The translations under genes were made by a program, and so were the position numbers. The notes below the pieces were generated by a model. It was given only the letters and a program-made list of their open reading frames with translations. It had not been told where the DNA came from and searched no databases. From Anaerocolumna sp. (GTDB taxonomy: Bacteria > Bacillota > Clostridia > Lachnospirales > Lachnospiraceae): a DNA stretch of 53,080 nt. The stretch covers positions 1 through 53,080 of the forward strand of contig JARBTX010000020.1 in the NCBI GenBank assembly GCA_029239975.1, given 5' to 3'. The first letter of the stretch is position 1. Each line of letters opens with the position of its first letter. Shown in pieces: positions 17,083 to 26,865 of the stretch.

Positions 17083-17628
17083 TTACATATCAGAAAACTT
17101 CGGATGTTTTTTATCTCTTTCTGATAAGGCAATCACCATATCTTTATCTATTGGCCAATTAATGTTAAGGTCCGAGTCATTCCAGATGATACCACCCTCA
17201 TCTTCAGGATGATAAAAATCCGTACATTTGTATGAAAATTCAGCTTCTTCCGATAATACTAAAAATCCATGAGCAAATCCTTTTGGTACAAAAAACTGTT
17301 TTTTATTTTCTTCAGTTAGAATTACTCCTTGCCATTGTCCATAAGTTTTAGAACCTTTACGTATATCAACTGCAACATCAAAAACTTCACCCTTTAAAAC
17401 ACGAACTAATTTTCCTTGAGGATGGTTTCTCTGAAAGTGTAGTCCACGTAATACTCCCTTTTTTGACTTTGATTGATTATCTTGAACAAAAATGTCCGTA
17501 ATTCCTTCTGCTTTAAAATCATCATAATTATATGTTTCCATAAAATATCCACGGTTGTCACCAATACAATTAGGGGTTATGATATATAACCCTTCAATAT
17601 CACATTTCTCAAATCTAAATTGTCCCAT
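17083..17628 (-). CDS. rmlC: dTDP-4-dehydrorhamnose 3,5-epimerase RmlC
   Basis: The 181-residue cupin enzyme epimerises dTDP-4-keto-6-deoxyglucose at C3 and C5 to the L-rhamno form. It has the family stretch RGLHFQ with the catalytic histidine, GKLVRVLKGEVFDVAVDIR, and VPKGFAHGFLVLS; the length is as expected. TAGGAG precedes the start. It follows rmlA by 47 bp and precedes rmlD, so the order of transcription is A-C-D-B. The rhamnose nucleotide probably feeds cell-wall polysaccharide, since no polysaccharide polymerase or glycosyltransferase is next to it in this window. Confidence 0.95.
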   Translation of the reverse strand: MGQFRFEKCDIEGLYIITPNCIGDNRGYFMETYNYDDFKAEGITDIFVQDNQSKSKKGVLRGLHFQRNHPQGKLVRVLKGEVFDVAVDIRKGSKTYGQWQGVILTEENKKQFFVPKGFAHGFLVLSEEAEFSYKCTDFYHPEDEGGIIWNDSDLNINWPIDKDMVIALSERDKKHPKFSDM

Positions 17629-17675
17629 TTTTAACTCCTAGTAATTACCTTATGGCATCTTATCTAATACTGGTT

Positions 17676-18545
17676 TTATAAGCCGTTAGCAACATCAGTT
17701 AGATACCTTCCATATTCTGTTTTTAACATTGGTTCAGCTAATTTTAATAATTGATCTTTATTAATAAAACCATTTTTATAAGCGATTTCTTCGATACAAG
17801 AAATATATAACCCTTGTCTCTTTTGGATGGATGCTACATAATTAGAAGCTTCTAATAAGGAATCATGATTTCCAGTATCTAACCAAGCCATACCACGTCC
17901 TAGTGTTTCAACTTTAAGCGCGCCTAATTCTAAATATGTATTATTCACCGCAGTTATTTCAAGCTCACCACGAGCAGATGGCTTCACATTTTTTGCGATA
18001 TCAATAACACGATTATCATAAAAATATAAACCTGGAACTGCATAATTTGATTTTGGTTCCTCTGGTTTCTCTTCAATTGAGATAGCATCACCATTTTCAT
18101 CAAATTCAACAACTCCATATGCCCTTGGATCTCTTACATAATATCCAAATATAGTTGCTCCTTCTTTTCTTTCTACTGCTCTTTTTAGCGTTGCTGTAAA
18201 ACTTCTACCATAGAAGATATTATCTCCTAATATAAGTGCTACACTGTCAGTACCAATGAATTTCTCTCCGATTATAAATGCTTCGGCAAGTCCTCTTGGC
18301 TGTTCTTGGATTTCATAAGCAAATTCCATTCCTAATTGACTTCCATCTCCTAATAATTCCTGAAAACCTGGAAGGTCTCTTGGTGTTGAAATAATAAGTA
18401 CTTCTTTAATTCCAGCTAACATTAAAACGGAAAGTGGGTAGTATATCATAGGTTTATCATATATCGGTAGTATTTGTTTTGATAATGCCTTTGTAACCGG
18501 ATATAATCTTGTCCCAGAACCTCCAGCTAATATAATTCCTTTCAT
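17676..18545 (-). CDS. rmlA: Glucose-1-phosphate thymidylyltransferase RmlA
   Basis: The 289-residue nucleotidyltransferase makes dTDP-glucose from dTTP and glucose-1-phosphate, the committed step to dTDP-L-rhamnose. The N-terminal [17 protein letters not shown] is the nucleotide-binding signature, with ILGDNIFYG and EEKPEEPKS further on and [13 protein letters not shown] near residue 225. Length matches the short RmlA class. AAAAGGAGG lies upstream of the ATG. It is the first gene of the operon; a possible promoter lies at 18716-18744 with a long leader. Confidence 0.95.
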   Translation of the reverse strand: MKGIILAGGSGTRLYPVTKALSKQILPIYDKPMIYYPLSVLMLAGIKEVLIISTPRDLPGFQELLGDGSQLGMEFAYEIQEQPRGLAEAFIIGEKFIGTDSVALILGDNIFYGRSFTATLKRAVERKEGATIFGYYVRDPRAYGVVEFDENGDAISIEEKPEEPKSNYAVPGLYFYDNRVIDIAKNVKPSARGELEITAVNNTYLELGALKVETLGRGMAWLDTGNHDSLLEASNYVASIQKRQGLYISCIEEIAYKNGFINKDQLLKLAEPMLKTEYGRYLTDVANGL

Positions 18546-18814
18546 GTTTTCCTCCTTTTACTTTTTTTATATAATAATAGGAATAAATGTTATGTTCAGT
18601 TATAAACAATCTAATGCTATCTATTTTAACACATTCCTGTAACAAATGATTATTAATTTTAGATAAATTAACATATTATTCATAATAATGTCTACTAAAA
18701 CATTCTGACTTATGTATTTTACCTTTTCTTACTGTTAAATACAAGTAAAACATCCGGTGTAGATTCGACATAAATCATCACATCATGATTTTAAGCATTG
18801 ATTTTACTACAAGA
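18546..18814. other. Leader and promoter region of the rml operon
   Basis: A possible minus-strand promoter is TTGTAT (18739-18744) and TAAAAT (18716-18721) with a 17-bp spacer, which would give a leader of about 165 bases. I see no recognisable riboswitch or attenuator hairpin in it. Confidence 0.4.
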
Positions 18815-18860
18815 ATAAAATACCGGAGAGATGGTGGTTTTCATCTATCCGGTATTTTTC
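18815..18860 (-). terminator. Terminator of the large secreted glycosidase gene
   Basis: AAAATACCGGA and TCCGGTATTTTT pair, with an inner AGATG/CATCT stem, and T-runs flank both sides. It lies about 57 bases past the gene stop. Confidence 0.85.
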
Positions 18861-18916
18861 ATGATTTTTGGGGGAGTGCCAAGCAAAGCACAAATAGGTA
18901 TTATTTGTTTTTAACG

Positions 18917-21900
18917 TTAGTTTACAGTTACTTTTATCTTTTTGCTTATATTTCTACATTTAATCACTACATAATCAGTACCTTTGGATTTTGCTACCGC
19001 TTTTCCTGATTTTTCAGAAATAGCAACAATAGATTTTTCTGTAGTTGTAAATGTAACGTCTGATTTTGTAAAACCATTCAAACTAATCTTATAAGTGTAT
19101 ACTTCTCCAACTTTAAAAGATGTTTTTTGGCTTTGTACCGTTATGGAAGCTTTTTTTACAGTAATTTTATCTGTAAATTTCAATTCTTTTCCGTCAATAG
19201 TAATTTTAGTTGTTATTGTTGTCGTACCATTACTACGAGCAAGTATCTTACCATCTTTTGAAATAGTAGCTACTTTTTTATTACTTGATTCAAACTTAAT
19301 GCTTTCTACAACAATGCCATTTGTTATGGCATTTTTAATGATTTCTGGTAACGTCACCTTAATTGATGCAGTTTTTCCAATAGTACCACCGACATAAAGT
19401 ATTTTTTCAGAAGCTTTCACTTTTATATTCGAAATTTCTTTATCAAGCATTGCTTTATCATCATACACAATCACATAGTCAGATGCATGAGTAAATGTAA
19501 AATTCACATTACCATATTCATCTACTCTATTAACAGATTGTAACATTAAATCCTTTTTCACTGGATCATAATAATATAGATTCGCAATACTTCCATTATT
19601 TCCTTCATCAACATTTAAGGATAGGATTGCAAGGAAACCAAATTCTCCATTATGAGCTAGTTGTAATTCCATGATCTTTCTATCACCAGCTGTACTATTT
19701 ATAGTTGATTCTGGTATCATATTTACTTTCTTTGTAATGGATAAATCTATGTCACTTAATTTTTCTCCTGTAATATCTTTCCCTTCAATAAACCAACTAT
19801 AATCGGACATTCTTAATTGCAATGTAATAGGTTTTCCTTTTAGAGTGGTTATTATATCCTTCGGTAATACAGAATCTCTATTCATATCAATTACTAATGT
19901 TTTAACGCCTGAATTACCACTAGTATTACCACTCGTAATGTTATTAATAACATTTTTTATTGCATTCCAGCCAGTTACGTCATCTTCTCCTACAATCTGT
20001 GGTTCAGTCACAGGTTCTTCTATAGGTATCGGTGTTGTTGGGGTTGGGATTGGTGGGGTTGGCGTTGGTGATGGGGTAGTGTCTACTATATTTATGATGA
20101 AAGTAGCCATATTACCATAATCAAATTCAATACTTAAATTTACAATTCCAATAGCTTTTGAAGCTAAAAATTCTTTTTTAATGATAAGTGAATTACCACT
20201 TACCGCAAAGGATGTGGTATCTATGGATACTCCTGAAACCTTTATATCTGTAATTGTAGTTGCACCATTCCATAGAATTACCGTATTCACATCACTTTGA
20301 TTCTCAACTTTTTTATCAAAAGTTCTTAGTGCTGGACTAATTTCTGCATCACCACCTGCTGGAACAGATGAATCTATAATTGTAATATAAAGAGGAATAG
20401 CATCGCCTTTATCAAATTCTACACTCAATTCAGTGATTCCATTAACTAACGTCACTAAGAATTCTTTCTTTATGGTAATCGCACCACCACTTACTACATA
20501 GGCTTCACTACCTAGCGAACTACCTATCATTCTAATGTCAGTAATCATAGTAGCATCATTCCATGTGATATTCGTGCTTACATCTGCTTGATTCTCTGCA
20601 TTTTTGTCAAATGTTACACTGGTCTGGTCTAATATAGGATTATTAATTGTTACACCAGGAAGTATTTGAATTGGATAATCGATATACATTCCTTCGTATC
20701 GATTACTTGCAACACGTACAATTGCATATCCTACCTTTAAACCTTTCACCATTCCGTATTGATTCACAGATGCAAATTCATTCCCTGATATTACAGAATA
20801 AACTACGGATTGTGCATTATCATAGATATTACTGAATTTGTAAGTTAATTGATGAGATAAACCCGCTTGTATACTAATGTCTGATTCCGTAGGTATCATT
20901 CCAGTAAATGCTGGTGTTAGGGTAATGGAACTAATAACCATCTGGAATCCACCACTACTAGGATTTTTACCAACGATTTCGAACTTAAAATTTTGCACTC
21001 CAGAATTTTCTAAATTCACATTTCCCATATCTACTACAACATTCTCTTGATTGCCATTATAATATTGGTCATATTCTTTCATATAGGTGTCATTTGCATA
21101 TAATGCAAAAATACCTTTGGATGAATGTCTTTTTAATGTTACTTTTACATTATAAATACCTGATGTTGCTACACTAACTGGAATCTTAATCCAATCACCA
21201 ATTGCATCACCATAATAGATATAACTGCTACCAAAGGCTGGTGTTTTACCACTGTTCTCATATGGAGTAGAAGGTGGTGTTTCTAGCTTTACAGTAACTG
21301 GTGGAACTTCTGGCAATGCAGCATACTTTACTATCACAATAGCATCTACTTTTAAGCCAGTACCTTCTACAGTACCAAATACATGGAATGTTCCAACTTG
21401 ATTATATTTACTTGTATCAATATAATCCCATGCTGTTACTGTGGCTAATTGTAATGTTCCTGCACTATTCTTAACATTTACTTTTTCAGGCATAACAGGT
21501 AATGTGCCTGCTTGTGTTTCAATGGTAATACTAGGTATTTCAATAATGTTTAGTGCAGTATCGGTAACTGTAATATTGCACTCTGCATAAGCCTCTGGAT
21601 TCGTGACACTTGTGGCCCTTACGACTGCTGTTCCGTTAGATAGGGCTGTCACTTCACCTATATTTGATACAGTAACGCTTGTATCTCCACTTATTACTTC
21701 CCAAAATATATCCTTATAGATTGATTCGATAGGTGTTATGTTTGCAGAAAGCAATAATTGTTTCTCTAGTTGTATGGTTGCATTTGATTGGTTTAATGTA
21801 ACCCCTGATGGTATATGTTGTTGATTTGTTTTATTATCCTTTATGTAATCAAAACTATCTAATGTGATATTCCCTGTAGTTACAAAATATAAATTATGTC

Positions 21901-24637
21901 TTCCAATTGCTCCGTTCAAAGCAATACTTCTTTCTACCATCTTTCCGTTCGTATCTTTTATAGTGGTAGTACCAAGTACTGCTCCAGTTGCATCATCAAG
22001 ACGTACTTCAACGGTGCCAGTTCCTACAGTTGATGCTTTTAATACTAGATTATCTGTACCTGTTTCACCAAAATGAATATCATTATGGAATCCAACATTG
22101 CCAGTTTGATTGATTTTCGCTGAATTGTAATACACATCAATCCAATTGACATTTGCTACATTATTTGTATCACTTTGTCTATTGAATTTTAAGTATAAGG
22201 TATGTACTCCACTGATTGTGCTAACATCTGCTGTTCTTGTTACATAATCAGCACTGTTGCCAGTTGCATCAATGGATCCTATATAATTACTCATATTATC
22301 TAAGTACAAATCAATTTTTGAGTCGGTCGCATTGGTTGAAGCTAAACGTACTGCGATTTTACTTACTCCAGTTCCAAAATTAACTTCACTATATTCTGCA
22401 TAAGCTCCATTGCTTCCCTTTATATGGGTAGTACCACCTGTAGTATCTGTAATTGGTGATTCATTTTCGATTGTAATACCAGAAGCATTATTGTAGTAAA
22501 CTGCCTGAATTTCAGATGGTGTACCATCTAATACATAGGCATCTTCATAAAAATCTCTGTTTGTTACATTCATTTGTGCTAGGGTTGTAGCGGGTTTCGT
22601 GTTACCTAATAATTTAATATTTTCAAAGTTAACAACTTTTGCCATAGCATCTGCAGATAACCCTAAGATTTTACTGCTTGTAATTCCTTTGTCGCGAACG
22701 GTTACGTTTTTTACGTTAACATTATAGATTGGCCCAACACCATTAGATCCACCCATAACTTGTAACATAAACCAAGAACGGTTATCATCATTTTTACAAG
22801 TAACTCGTTCAATATCTATGTTATCAAAAGTGATATTATCAAAGGTTCCCGTTCCATATTTATGGTGTACACCTAAACCTACTGCACAATCATAAACGGT
22901 ACCATTTTTAAACGTTACATTCTTTTGATCGTTAAAAGAACCTTGACCTACTTTAAAACCATAACACCAAGTCCATGAAACAAGATCATCAAATACTACA
23001 TTTTCAACATTTTCAGCTGGTCCATTCCAACTTTTACCTAAATCAACATTCACAGCCCAAGTTTTTGTTGAAAAAGGGTCATCAAGTGCAATACCGATAC
23101 AATTTTTAACTAAAACTTCTTGGCATCCATTGATGTCAATACAATCATTTTCATGAGAACCATTTAGTTGATTCATGAATTTCATATTTGTAAAGGTTAA
23201 ATGATCTGACCACGCTGGTGATACGGACCAAATATTAGATTCTTTCACAGTAATACCATCGCAGGTAAAATAGGAACAGTTTGCTGGAATAATTGTTTGT
23301 ACTAAAAGATTAGCTGATTGTTCCACTTTAGAACCGTTGGCATCAATTGTTCCACGTCCGTATACTTTCATATCCGTTGATTCCATTGGTGTACCATCTG
23401 CTGCCTTATTCTGTGTATAAAGCATGAAGGTTACATCTTTATTTAAGGAATCTTTATGTGCTTTTATTTCAAAATCATTTCGATTGGTGGAAGCATATAA
23501 GACTGCACCACCTTCTAGATATATATCAACATTACTTTTTAATACAAGATTACCAATCTTATAAACTCCTACTGGGATATAAACGGTACCATTTGAATTA
23601 CCATTTATACTTCCGTATGCACTAGCATCATCAATTGCTTTTTGTATTGCTGACTGAGCAAGAATCGTTGATGTTCTATCAGCTTTGTATGGTTCTTCTA
23701 ATACATTAAAAATACCAACTCCAGTTGATGCAGGAACATCGGTTTCTTTGGGATCAGCTGATATAACTAATCTCTTTAAACCAGGTATGGTAACTATTAA
23801 GTATTCATCTTTTGGTATAGTAAAGGTTAGTTTATTGCCAGATACTGTTCCTTGTATTCCTAACTTTTGTGGGGTAATGGTATAAGAAGAAATATTACTA
23901 GGTGTAGTAATTTCTATGGTTGTATCTGCTGGTGACATTGAGAAGTTAGCATAATCATAGTCACTATTGCATTTTACTACTGGTACTTTTAAACCATTTA
24001 CTTTAACACCATAAGTATCAGATTCGGAATAAATAAATGGCATTGGGTATACTGTAATATTACCTTGTGTAATCGGACTTCCAAATTCCATATCTGGAAT
24101 TGTAACTGTCCCTTCTTTTGTTAACTGAAAATAGTCTATGTTTAAACGAAATCCAGTACTTCCTTTTGCAGTAATAATAAATTTTAAGGTGTTAGTTCCT
24201 TGCACTAAATGAACCGTTCCCATATCATAATCATAAAATGTGTTATAACTTGTTCCAACACGGTTATCAAAATTCTTTGTGTGTTTCACTCCATTTACAT
24301 AAAAATCAGAATTACCGGTTGTTTCATGTCTTCTGTAGCGAATGTTTAATTTGTAATCCCCTTCTTCTGCTACATCAATTTTATAAACTGCATAATCTCC
24401 AATTGCCATTGCGGCAAATACAGAAAATACGCCTGAACCACCATTTTGGTTTGCAAATGGTGTACCACCACCGGTCACGAATGAATCCATTGCAGAAGTA
24501 TTTAATTCTCCTTCATACTTTCCATCTGTTGGAATTGTTGCTGCACTTACTGTTAATCTTGTACCAAATAACGGCATAAAAGATGTTACAAACAGTACAA
24601 TTGCCAATAACATTGCCCATAATCTTCTTGTTCGCAT
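18917..24637 (-). CDS. Large secreted modular beta-helix glycosidase (GH28-like) with CBM, Ig-like and X2 modules
   Basis: The 1906-residue exported protein has a signal peptide (residues 1-33). An N-terminal CBM35/CBM6-like module (about 38-172) is followed by a right-handed beta-helix catalytic region (about 300-680). In the helix, Asp498, Asp519 and Asp520 (ENDCIDI and IALDDPF) have the 21/22 spacing of the GH28 catalytic aspartates; the GHG histidine motif is replaced by VGQGS. Next come CBM6-like modules (about 715-840 and 845-935), a BIG2 Ig-like domain (950-1025), a Big_4-like domain (1030-1105), another CBM (1120-1240), a BIG2-like segment, two X2 modules (about 1335-1520), a Pro-Thr linker (1525-1550), and a C-terminal Ig-like end. 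There is no dockerin or sortase motif. The start is fixed by AGGAGG nine bases upstream of 24637. Pectin or a related polysaccharide is the likely target, from the fold and from pectin genes elsewhere in the window. Confidence 0.8.
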   Translation of the reverse strand: MRTRRLWAMLLAIVLFVTSFMPLFGTRLTVSAATIPTDGKYEGELNTSAMDSFVTGGGTPFANQNGGSGVFSVFAAMAIGDYAVYKIDVAEEGDYKLNIRYRRHETTGNSDFYVNGVKHTKNFDNRVGTSYNTFYDYDMGTVHLVQGTNTLKFIITAKGSTGFRLNIDYFQLTKEGTVTIPDMEFGSPITQGNITVYPMPFIYSESDTYGVKVNGLKVPVVKCNSDYDYANFSMSPADTTIEITTPSNISSYTITPQKLGIQGTVSGNKLTFTIPKDEYLIVTIPGLKRLVISADPKETDVPASTGVGIFNVLEEPYKADRTSTILAQSAIQKAIDDASAYGSINGNSNGTVYIPVGVYKIGNLVLKSNVDIYLEGGAVLYASTNRNDFEIKAHKDSLNKDVTFMLYTQNKAADGTPMESTDMKVYGRGTIDANGSKVEQSANLLVQTIIPANCSYFTCDGITVKESNIWSVSPAWSDHLTFTNMKFMNQLNGSHENDCIDINGCQEVLVKNCIGIALDDPFSTKTWAVNVDLGKSWNGPAENVENVVFDDLVSWTWCYGFKVGQGSFNDQKNVTFKNGTVYDCAVGLGVHHKYGTGTFDNITFDNIDIERVTCKNDDNRSWFMLQVMGGSNGVGPIYNVNVKNVTVRDKGITSSKILGLSADAMAKVVNFENIKLLGNTKPATTLAQMNVTNRDFYEDAYVLDGTPSEIQAVYYNNASGITIENESPITDTTGGTTHIKGSNGAYAEYSEVNFGTGVSKIAVRLASTNATDSKIDLYLDNMSNYIGSIDATGNSADYVTRTADVSTISGVHTLYLKFNRQSDTNNVANVNWIDVYYNSAKINQTGNVGFHNDIHFGETGTDNLVLKASTVGTGTVEVRLDDATGAVLGTTTIKDTNGKMVERSIALNGAIGRHNLYFVTTGNITLDSFDYIKDNKTNQQHIPSGVTLNQSNATIQLEKQLLLSANITPIESIYKDIFWEVISGDTSVTVSNIGEVTALSNGTAVVRATSVTNPEAYAECNITVTDTALNIIEIPSITIETQAGTLPVMPEKVNVKNSAGTLQLATVTAWDYIDTSKYNQVGTFHVFGTVEGTGLKVDAIVIVKYAALPEVPPVTVKLETPPSTPYENSGKTPAFGSSYIYYGDAIGDWIKIPVSVATSGIYNVKVTLKRHSSKGIFALYANDTYMKEYDQYYNGNQENVVVDMGNVNLENSGVQNFKFEIVGKNPSSGGFQMVISSITLTPAFTGMIPTESDISIQAGLSHQLTYKFSNIYDNAQSVVYSVISGNEFASVNQYGMVKGLKVGYAIVRVASNRYEGMYIDYPIQILPGVTINNPILDQTSVTFDKNAENQADVSTNITWNDATMITDIRMIGSSLGSEAYVVSGGAITIKKEFLVTLVNGITELSVEFDKGDAIPLYITIIDSSVPAGGDAEISPALRTFDKKVENQSDVNTVILWNGATTITDIKVSGVSIDTTSFAVSGNSLIIKKEFLASKAIGIVNLSIEFDYGNMATFIINIVDTTPSPTPTPPIPTPTTPIPIEEPVTEPQIVGEDDVTGWNAIKNVINNITSGNTSGNSGVKTLVIDMNRDSVLPKDIITTLKGKPITLQLRMSDYSWFIEGKDITGEKLSDIDLSITKKVNMIPESTINSTAGDRKIMELQLAHNGEFGFLAILSLNVDEGNNGSIANLYYYDPVKKDLMLQSVNRVDEYGNVNFTFTHASDYVIVYDDKAMLDKEISNIKVKASEKILYVGGTIGKTASIKVTLPEIIKNAITNGIVVESIKFESSNKKVATISKDGKILARSNGTTTITTKITIDGKELKFTDKITVKKASITVQSQKTSFKVGEVYTYKISLNGFTKSDVTFTTTEKSIVAISEKSGKAVAKSKGTDYVVIKCRNISKKIKVTVN

Positions 24638-24674
24638 AAATAGTCTCCTCCTACTTTCCATTAAATACAAGTTT

Positions 24675-24703
24675 ATTGTATGAAAGAAAGTTTAGAAGAA
24701 CAA
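24675..24703 (-). promoter_or_regulatory. Promoter of the large secreted glycosidase gene
   Basis: On the minus strand TTGTTC (24698-24703) and TACAAT (24675-24680) have a 17-bp spacer, giving a leader of about 30 bases with AGGAGG. An ACGAATGC/GCATTCG inverted repeat lies just upstream at about 24712-24755. Confidence 0.6.
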
Positions 24704-24807
24704 TCTAATAAACGAATGCCCATGTTATAAAAAATGACTATATTTAGCATTCGCATTCGTAAATGAAATTTAACTGCAAACATTGCTTATACTCATAATT
24801 TTATATA

Positions 24808-24841
24808 GAAAAAACAGACTGGACACATAATCCAATCTGTT
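24808..24841 (-). terminator. Terminator of the DUF454 gene
   Basis: AACAGACTGGA pairs with TCCAATCTGTT and is followed on the minus strand by six T. The stem overlaps the DUF454 stop codon, so the terminator is immediately downstream. Confidence 0.85.
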
Positions 24842-25209
24842 TATTTCTCTCTGGTCTTTAACTTAGATAAATGAATAGTGACCAGGGTACCTATTATAAT
24901 TAATATTCCAATTATCATAACTTTTTTTATAAGTAACATGGATATAAATAATCCAGTCCACAAAAATACAATCGCTCTTATTTTTGCTGAACGTGGAACT
25001 CCAGTCTTATAACGATAGTTCTCTATGTAACTTCCAAAATATTTGCTTTTCATTAGGCTATCCGCAAGTTTTGGACTGCTTATGGAAAAACAACCTGCAG
25101 ATAATAAAACAAAAGGAGTTGTAGGTAGTACTGGAAGAAAAATGCCTACTGCTCCCAAGGATAAAGAAAAGATTCCAATTATAATTAATACAATGTTCTT
25201 TAGCCGCAT
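24841..25209 (-). CDS. YbaN/DUF454 family small membrane protein
   Basis: The 122-residue protein has an N-terminal helix (about 5-25) leading into the family hallmark FLPVLPTTPFVLLSAGCFSIS, a short amphipathic stretch (SYIENYRYKTGVP) and two C-terminal helices (about 78-112). This is the usual length and layout of the DUF454 (YbaN) inner-membrane family, whose function is not established. It has its own terminator and lies between the secreted glycosidase gene and the stress-response block. An inverted repeat at 25237-25331 lies upstream of it. Confidence 0.88.
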   Translation of the reverse strand: MRLKNIVLIIIGIFSLSLGAVGIFLPVLPTTPFVLLSAGCFSISSPKLADSLMKSKYFGSYIENYRYKTGVPRSAKIRAIVFLWTGLFISMLLIKKVMIIGILIIIGTLVTIHLSKLKTREK

Positions 25210-25236
25210 TTCATTATTTCCTTTTTCATATAAATT

Positions 25237-25331
25237 AGAATCCGAGAGCCAAACTATATTTTGATTTATTTAATACTTTTCTATATAAATAGATTTCAGA
25301 ATAAAATTTACCTTTGACTCTCGAATCATCT
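25237..25331. repeat. Inverted repeat flanking an AT-rich spacer
   Basis: GAATCCGAGAGCCAAA at the left end and TTTGACTCTCGAATC at the right end pair with few mismatches across about 60 bases. It could terminate the DUF438 operon (stop at 25387), although the loop is long and no T-run follows, or it could be a small non-autonomous element. Confidence 0.4.
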
Positions 25332-25386
25332 ATTCGTTATTGTTTCATATACATAATTGTTATTACGATAATATTAAAGTACTTAC

Positions 25387-26595
25387 TTAATCATTAGATA
25401 CTAAGCGTTTTTCACCAGTTATTTCTTGGATTGGTTTAATATTTTGAGTGACTTCTAAAACACCTAAAAATTCACCTTTTTCATCTTTTACGGCATAATA
25501 ACGGATTAAAATATACTTATCCCCCATCTTAATCCAGAAATCTTCATGAGTTTTCTTTCCACTTCTTAAATCTTCAACAATTTGTTCTACGATATGAACA
25601 CTTGCTGGTGGATGACAATTGGATACGTTTCGCCCAATTACTGCTTTTGTTCGTGGGAAGATTCGCTCTTCACTTTGGGAGAAGTATTTTACCACATCAT
25701 TTTTATCAACGAATGTGATGTCAAATGGCAATGTATTTAACATACCAACTAATTCTTCTGCTTTTAATACACCGGTTGGTAATGTAATGACACCCGCTTC
25801 TTTTATTTCTTCTCTAACTGCTTCTTTATATTCCTTCGTCGGTTTCCATTCAGGTACTTTATCCACTAGAAATCCAAGTTCGCCACTTTCATCCGCAATC
25901 TTTTTCCATTCATCTTGAGTAAGGGTTTCGATTAACATTGGTAATAAAATGTTTTCTTCTTTGAATATCATTTCATTTACTCGTTCAATCATGTAGTCTA
26001 TCTTTTGCTTTAATTCGTCTAAGTTTGTTGATGAATTACCTAACAATCCACGAATTTCTTTGATCTGATCTCTAATTTCATCATCTACACCCCACATAAC
26101 TTTTGGTGGTGCTGTAATACCGTATTGCTCCATGTATGGGAATAAGAGATTTTCTTTCTTTAAATAATGGACTTCAATTTTTGATAATTTTTCAAGTCCA
26201 TCCTTTAGTGCTGTGATATTTGCTTCATCTGTTAAGTCAGATATAAATGGAGTAATAAATTTTTCAATAATTCTTTCTAGAGCACGATTTTCTCTAACTA
26301 GGGTATTCACTGGATGACCCGGAATCTCTTTTTGATCCGTTGGTTGATGTATTTCTTCTATGGACCCTTTAAATACTGCTGCATGGACATCACATAAACG
26401 TTGCACCTCTGTGATTGGAAGCCCATCCATAATAAGTGCTTGCTCTGCTTCTGAAATTTCTTTTGCAGAAACTCCTGCAAATGCATCTTCAAATTGTTGT
26501 TTGACTTCGTCTACTGTTTTCCCTGCGTGTAATTGTTCAATTACTTGTTTAATTACATTTTGACGATACTCTCGATTATTAATTGTTTCGCTCAT
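25387..26595 (-). CDS. DUF438 protein with hemerythrin-like and PAS domains
   Basis: This 402-residue soluble protein has three parts. An N-terminal DUF438 region lies at about 5-90 (VIKQVIEQLHAGKTVDEVKQ, then LCDVHAAVFKGSI). A hemerythrin-like four-helix bundle lies at about 92-235, with candidate di-iron ligands in GHPVNTLVRENRALERI, HYLKKENLLFPYMEQYG and FKEENILLPMLIETL. A C-terminal PAS-like domain lies at about 275-395 (VDKNDVVKYFSQSEERIF, then NCHPPASVHIVEQI). Such proteins are thought to sense or bind oxygen or nitric oxide. It is the last gene of the ric operon, 12 bp after the DUF1858 gene, with AGGAGGAAAG before its start. Confidence 0.9.
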   Translation of the reverse strand: MSETINNREYRQNVIKQVIEQLHAGKTVDEVKQQFEDAFAGVSAKEISEAEQALIMDGLPITEVQRLCDVHAAVFKGSIEEIHQPTDQKEIPGHPVNTLVRENRALERIIEKFITPFISDLTDEANITALKDGLEKLSKIEVHYLKKENLLFPYMEQYGITAPPKVMWGVDDEIRDQIKEIRGLLGNSSTNLDELKQKIDYMIERVNEMIFKEENILLPMLIETLTQDEWKKIADESGELGFLVDKVPEWKPTKEYKEAVREEIKEAGVITLPTGVLKAEELVGMLNTLPFDITFVDKNDVVKYFSQSEERIFPRTKAVIGRNVSNCHPPASVHIVEQIVEDLRSGKKTHEDFWIKMGDKYILIRYYAVKDEKGEFLGVLEVTQNIKPIQEITGEKRLVSND

Positions 26596-26607
26596 AAATC
26601 TTTCCTC

Positions 26608-26838
26608 CTATTCTAAAACTTTAAATCCATGTTTATTAAATTCATCCTTAATTAAATTAAGGTCAATTTTTTTCATAGCTGCTCCTTTAGGAATGGTCAT
26701 AAATCTTCCAGCAGTATTTAACATACCTGGTTTTGTGATATCTTTAAATCCTAACTGAGCTAAAATTTCAATAACATCAGAATCTGTACTACATAAATCA
26801 TATACTGATTTTTTAAAATCAATTATTTTTTCATTCAT
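26608..26838 (-). CDS. DUF1858 domain protein
   Basis: The 76-residue protein is a single DUF1858 domain. It has the typical SVYDLCSTDSDVIEILAQLG start, a GF-x-DIT-x-PGMLNTAGR centre and an MKKIDLNLI end. The family is related in fold to the N-terminal domain of ScdA/RIC and is often found beside or fused to DUF438-hemerythrin proteins, as here. It is the middle gene of the ric-DUF1858-DUF438 operon, 27 bp after ric. Its molecular role is unknown. Confidence 0.88.
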   Translation of the reverse strand: MNEKIIDFKKSVYDLCSTDSDVIEILAQLGFKDITKPGMLNTAGRFMTIPKGAAMKKIDLNLIKDEFNKHGFKVLE

Positions 26839-26865
26839 ATCAGATTATACCCGCCTTTCGATAAA

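Noticed and set aside
24238..24579. 113-residue plus-strand frame opposite the secreted glycosidase N-terminus
   Set aside because: The His/Leu-rich composition is a by-product of the coding strand; no ribosome binding site or family features.
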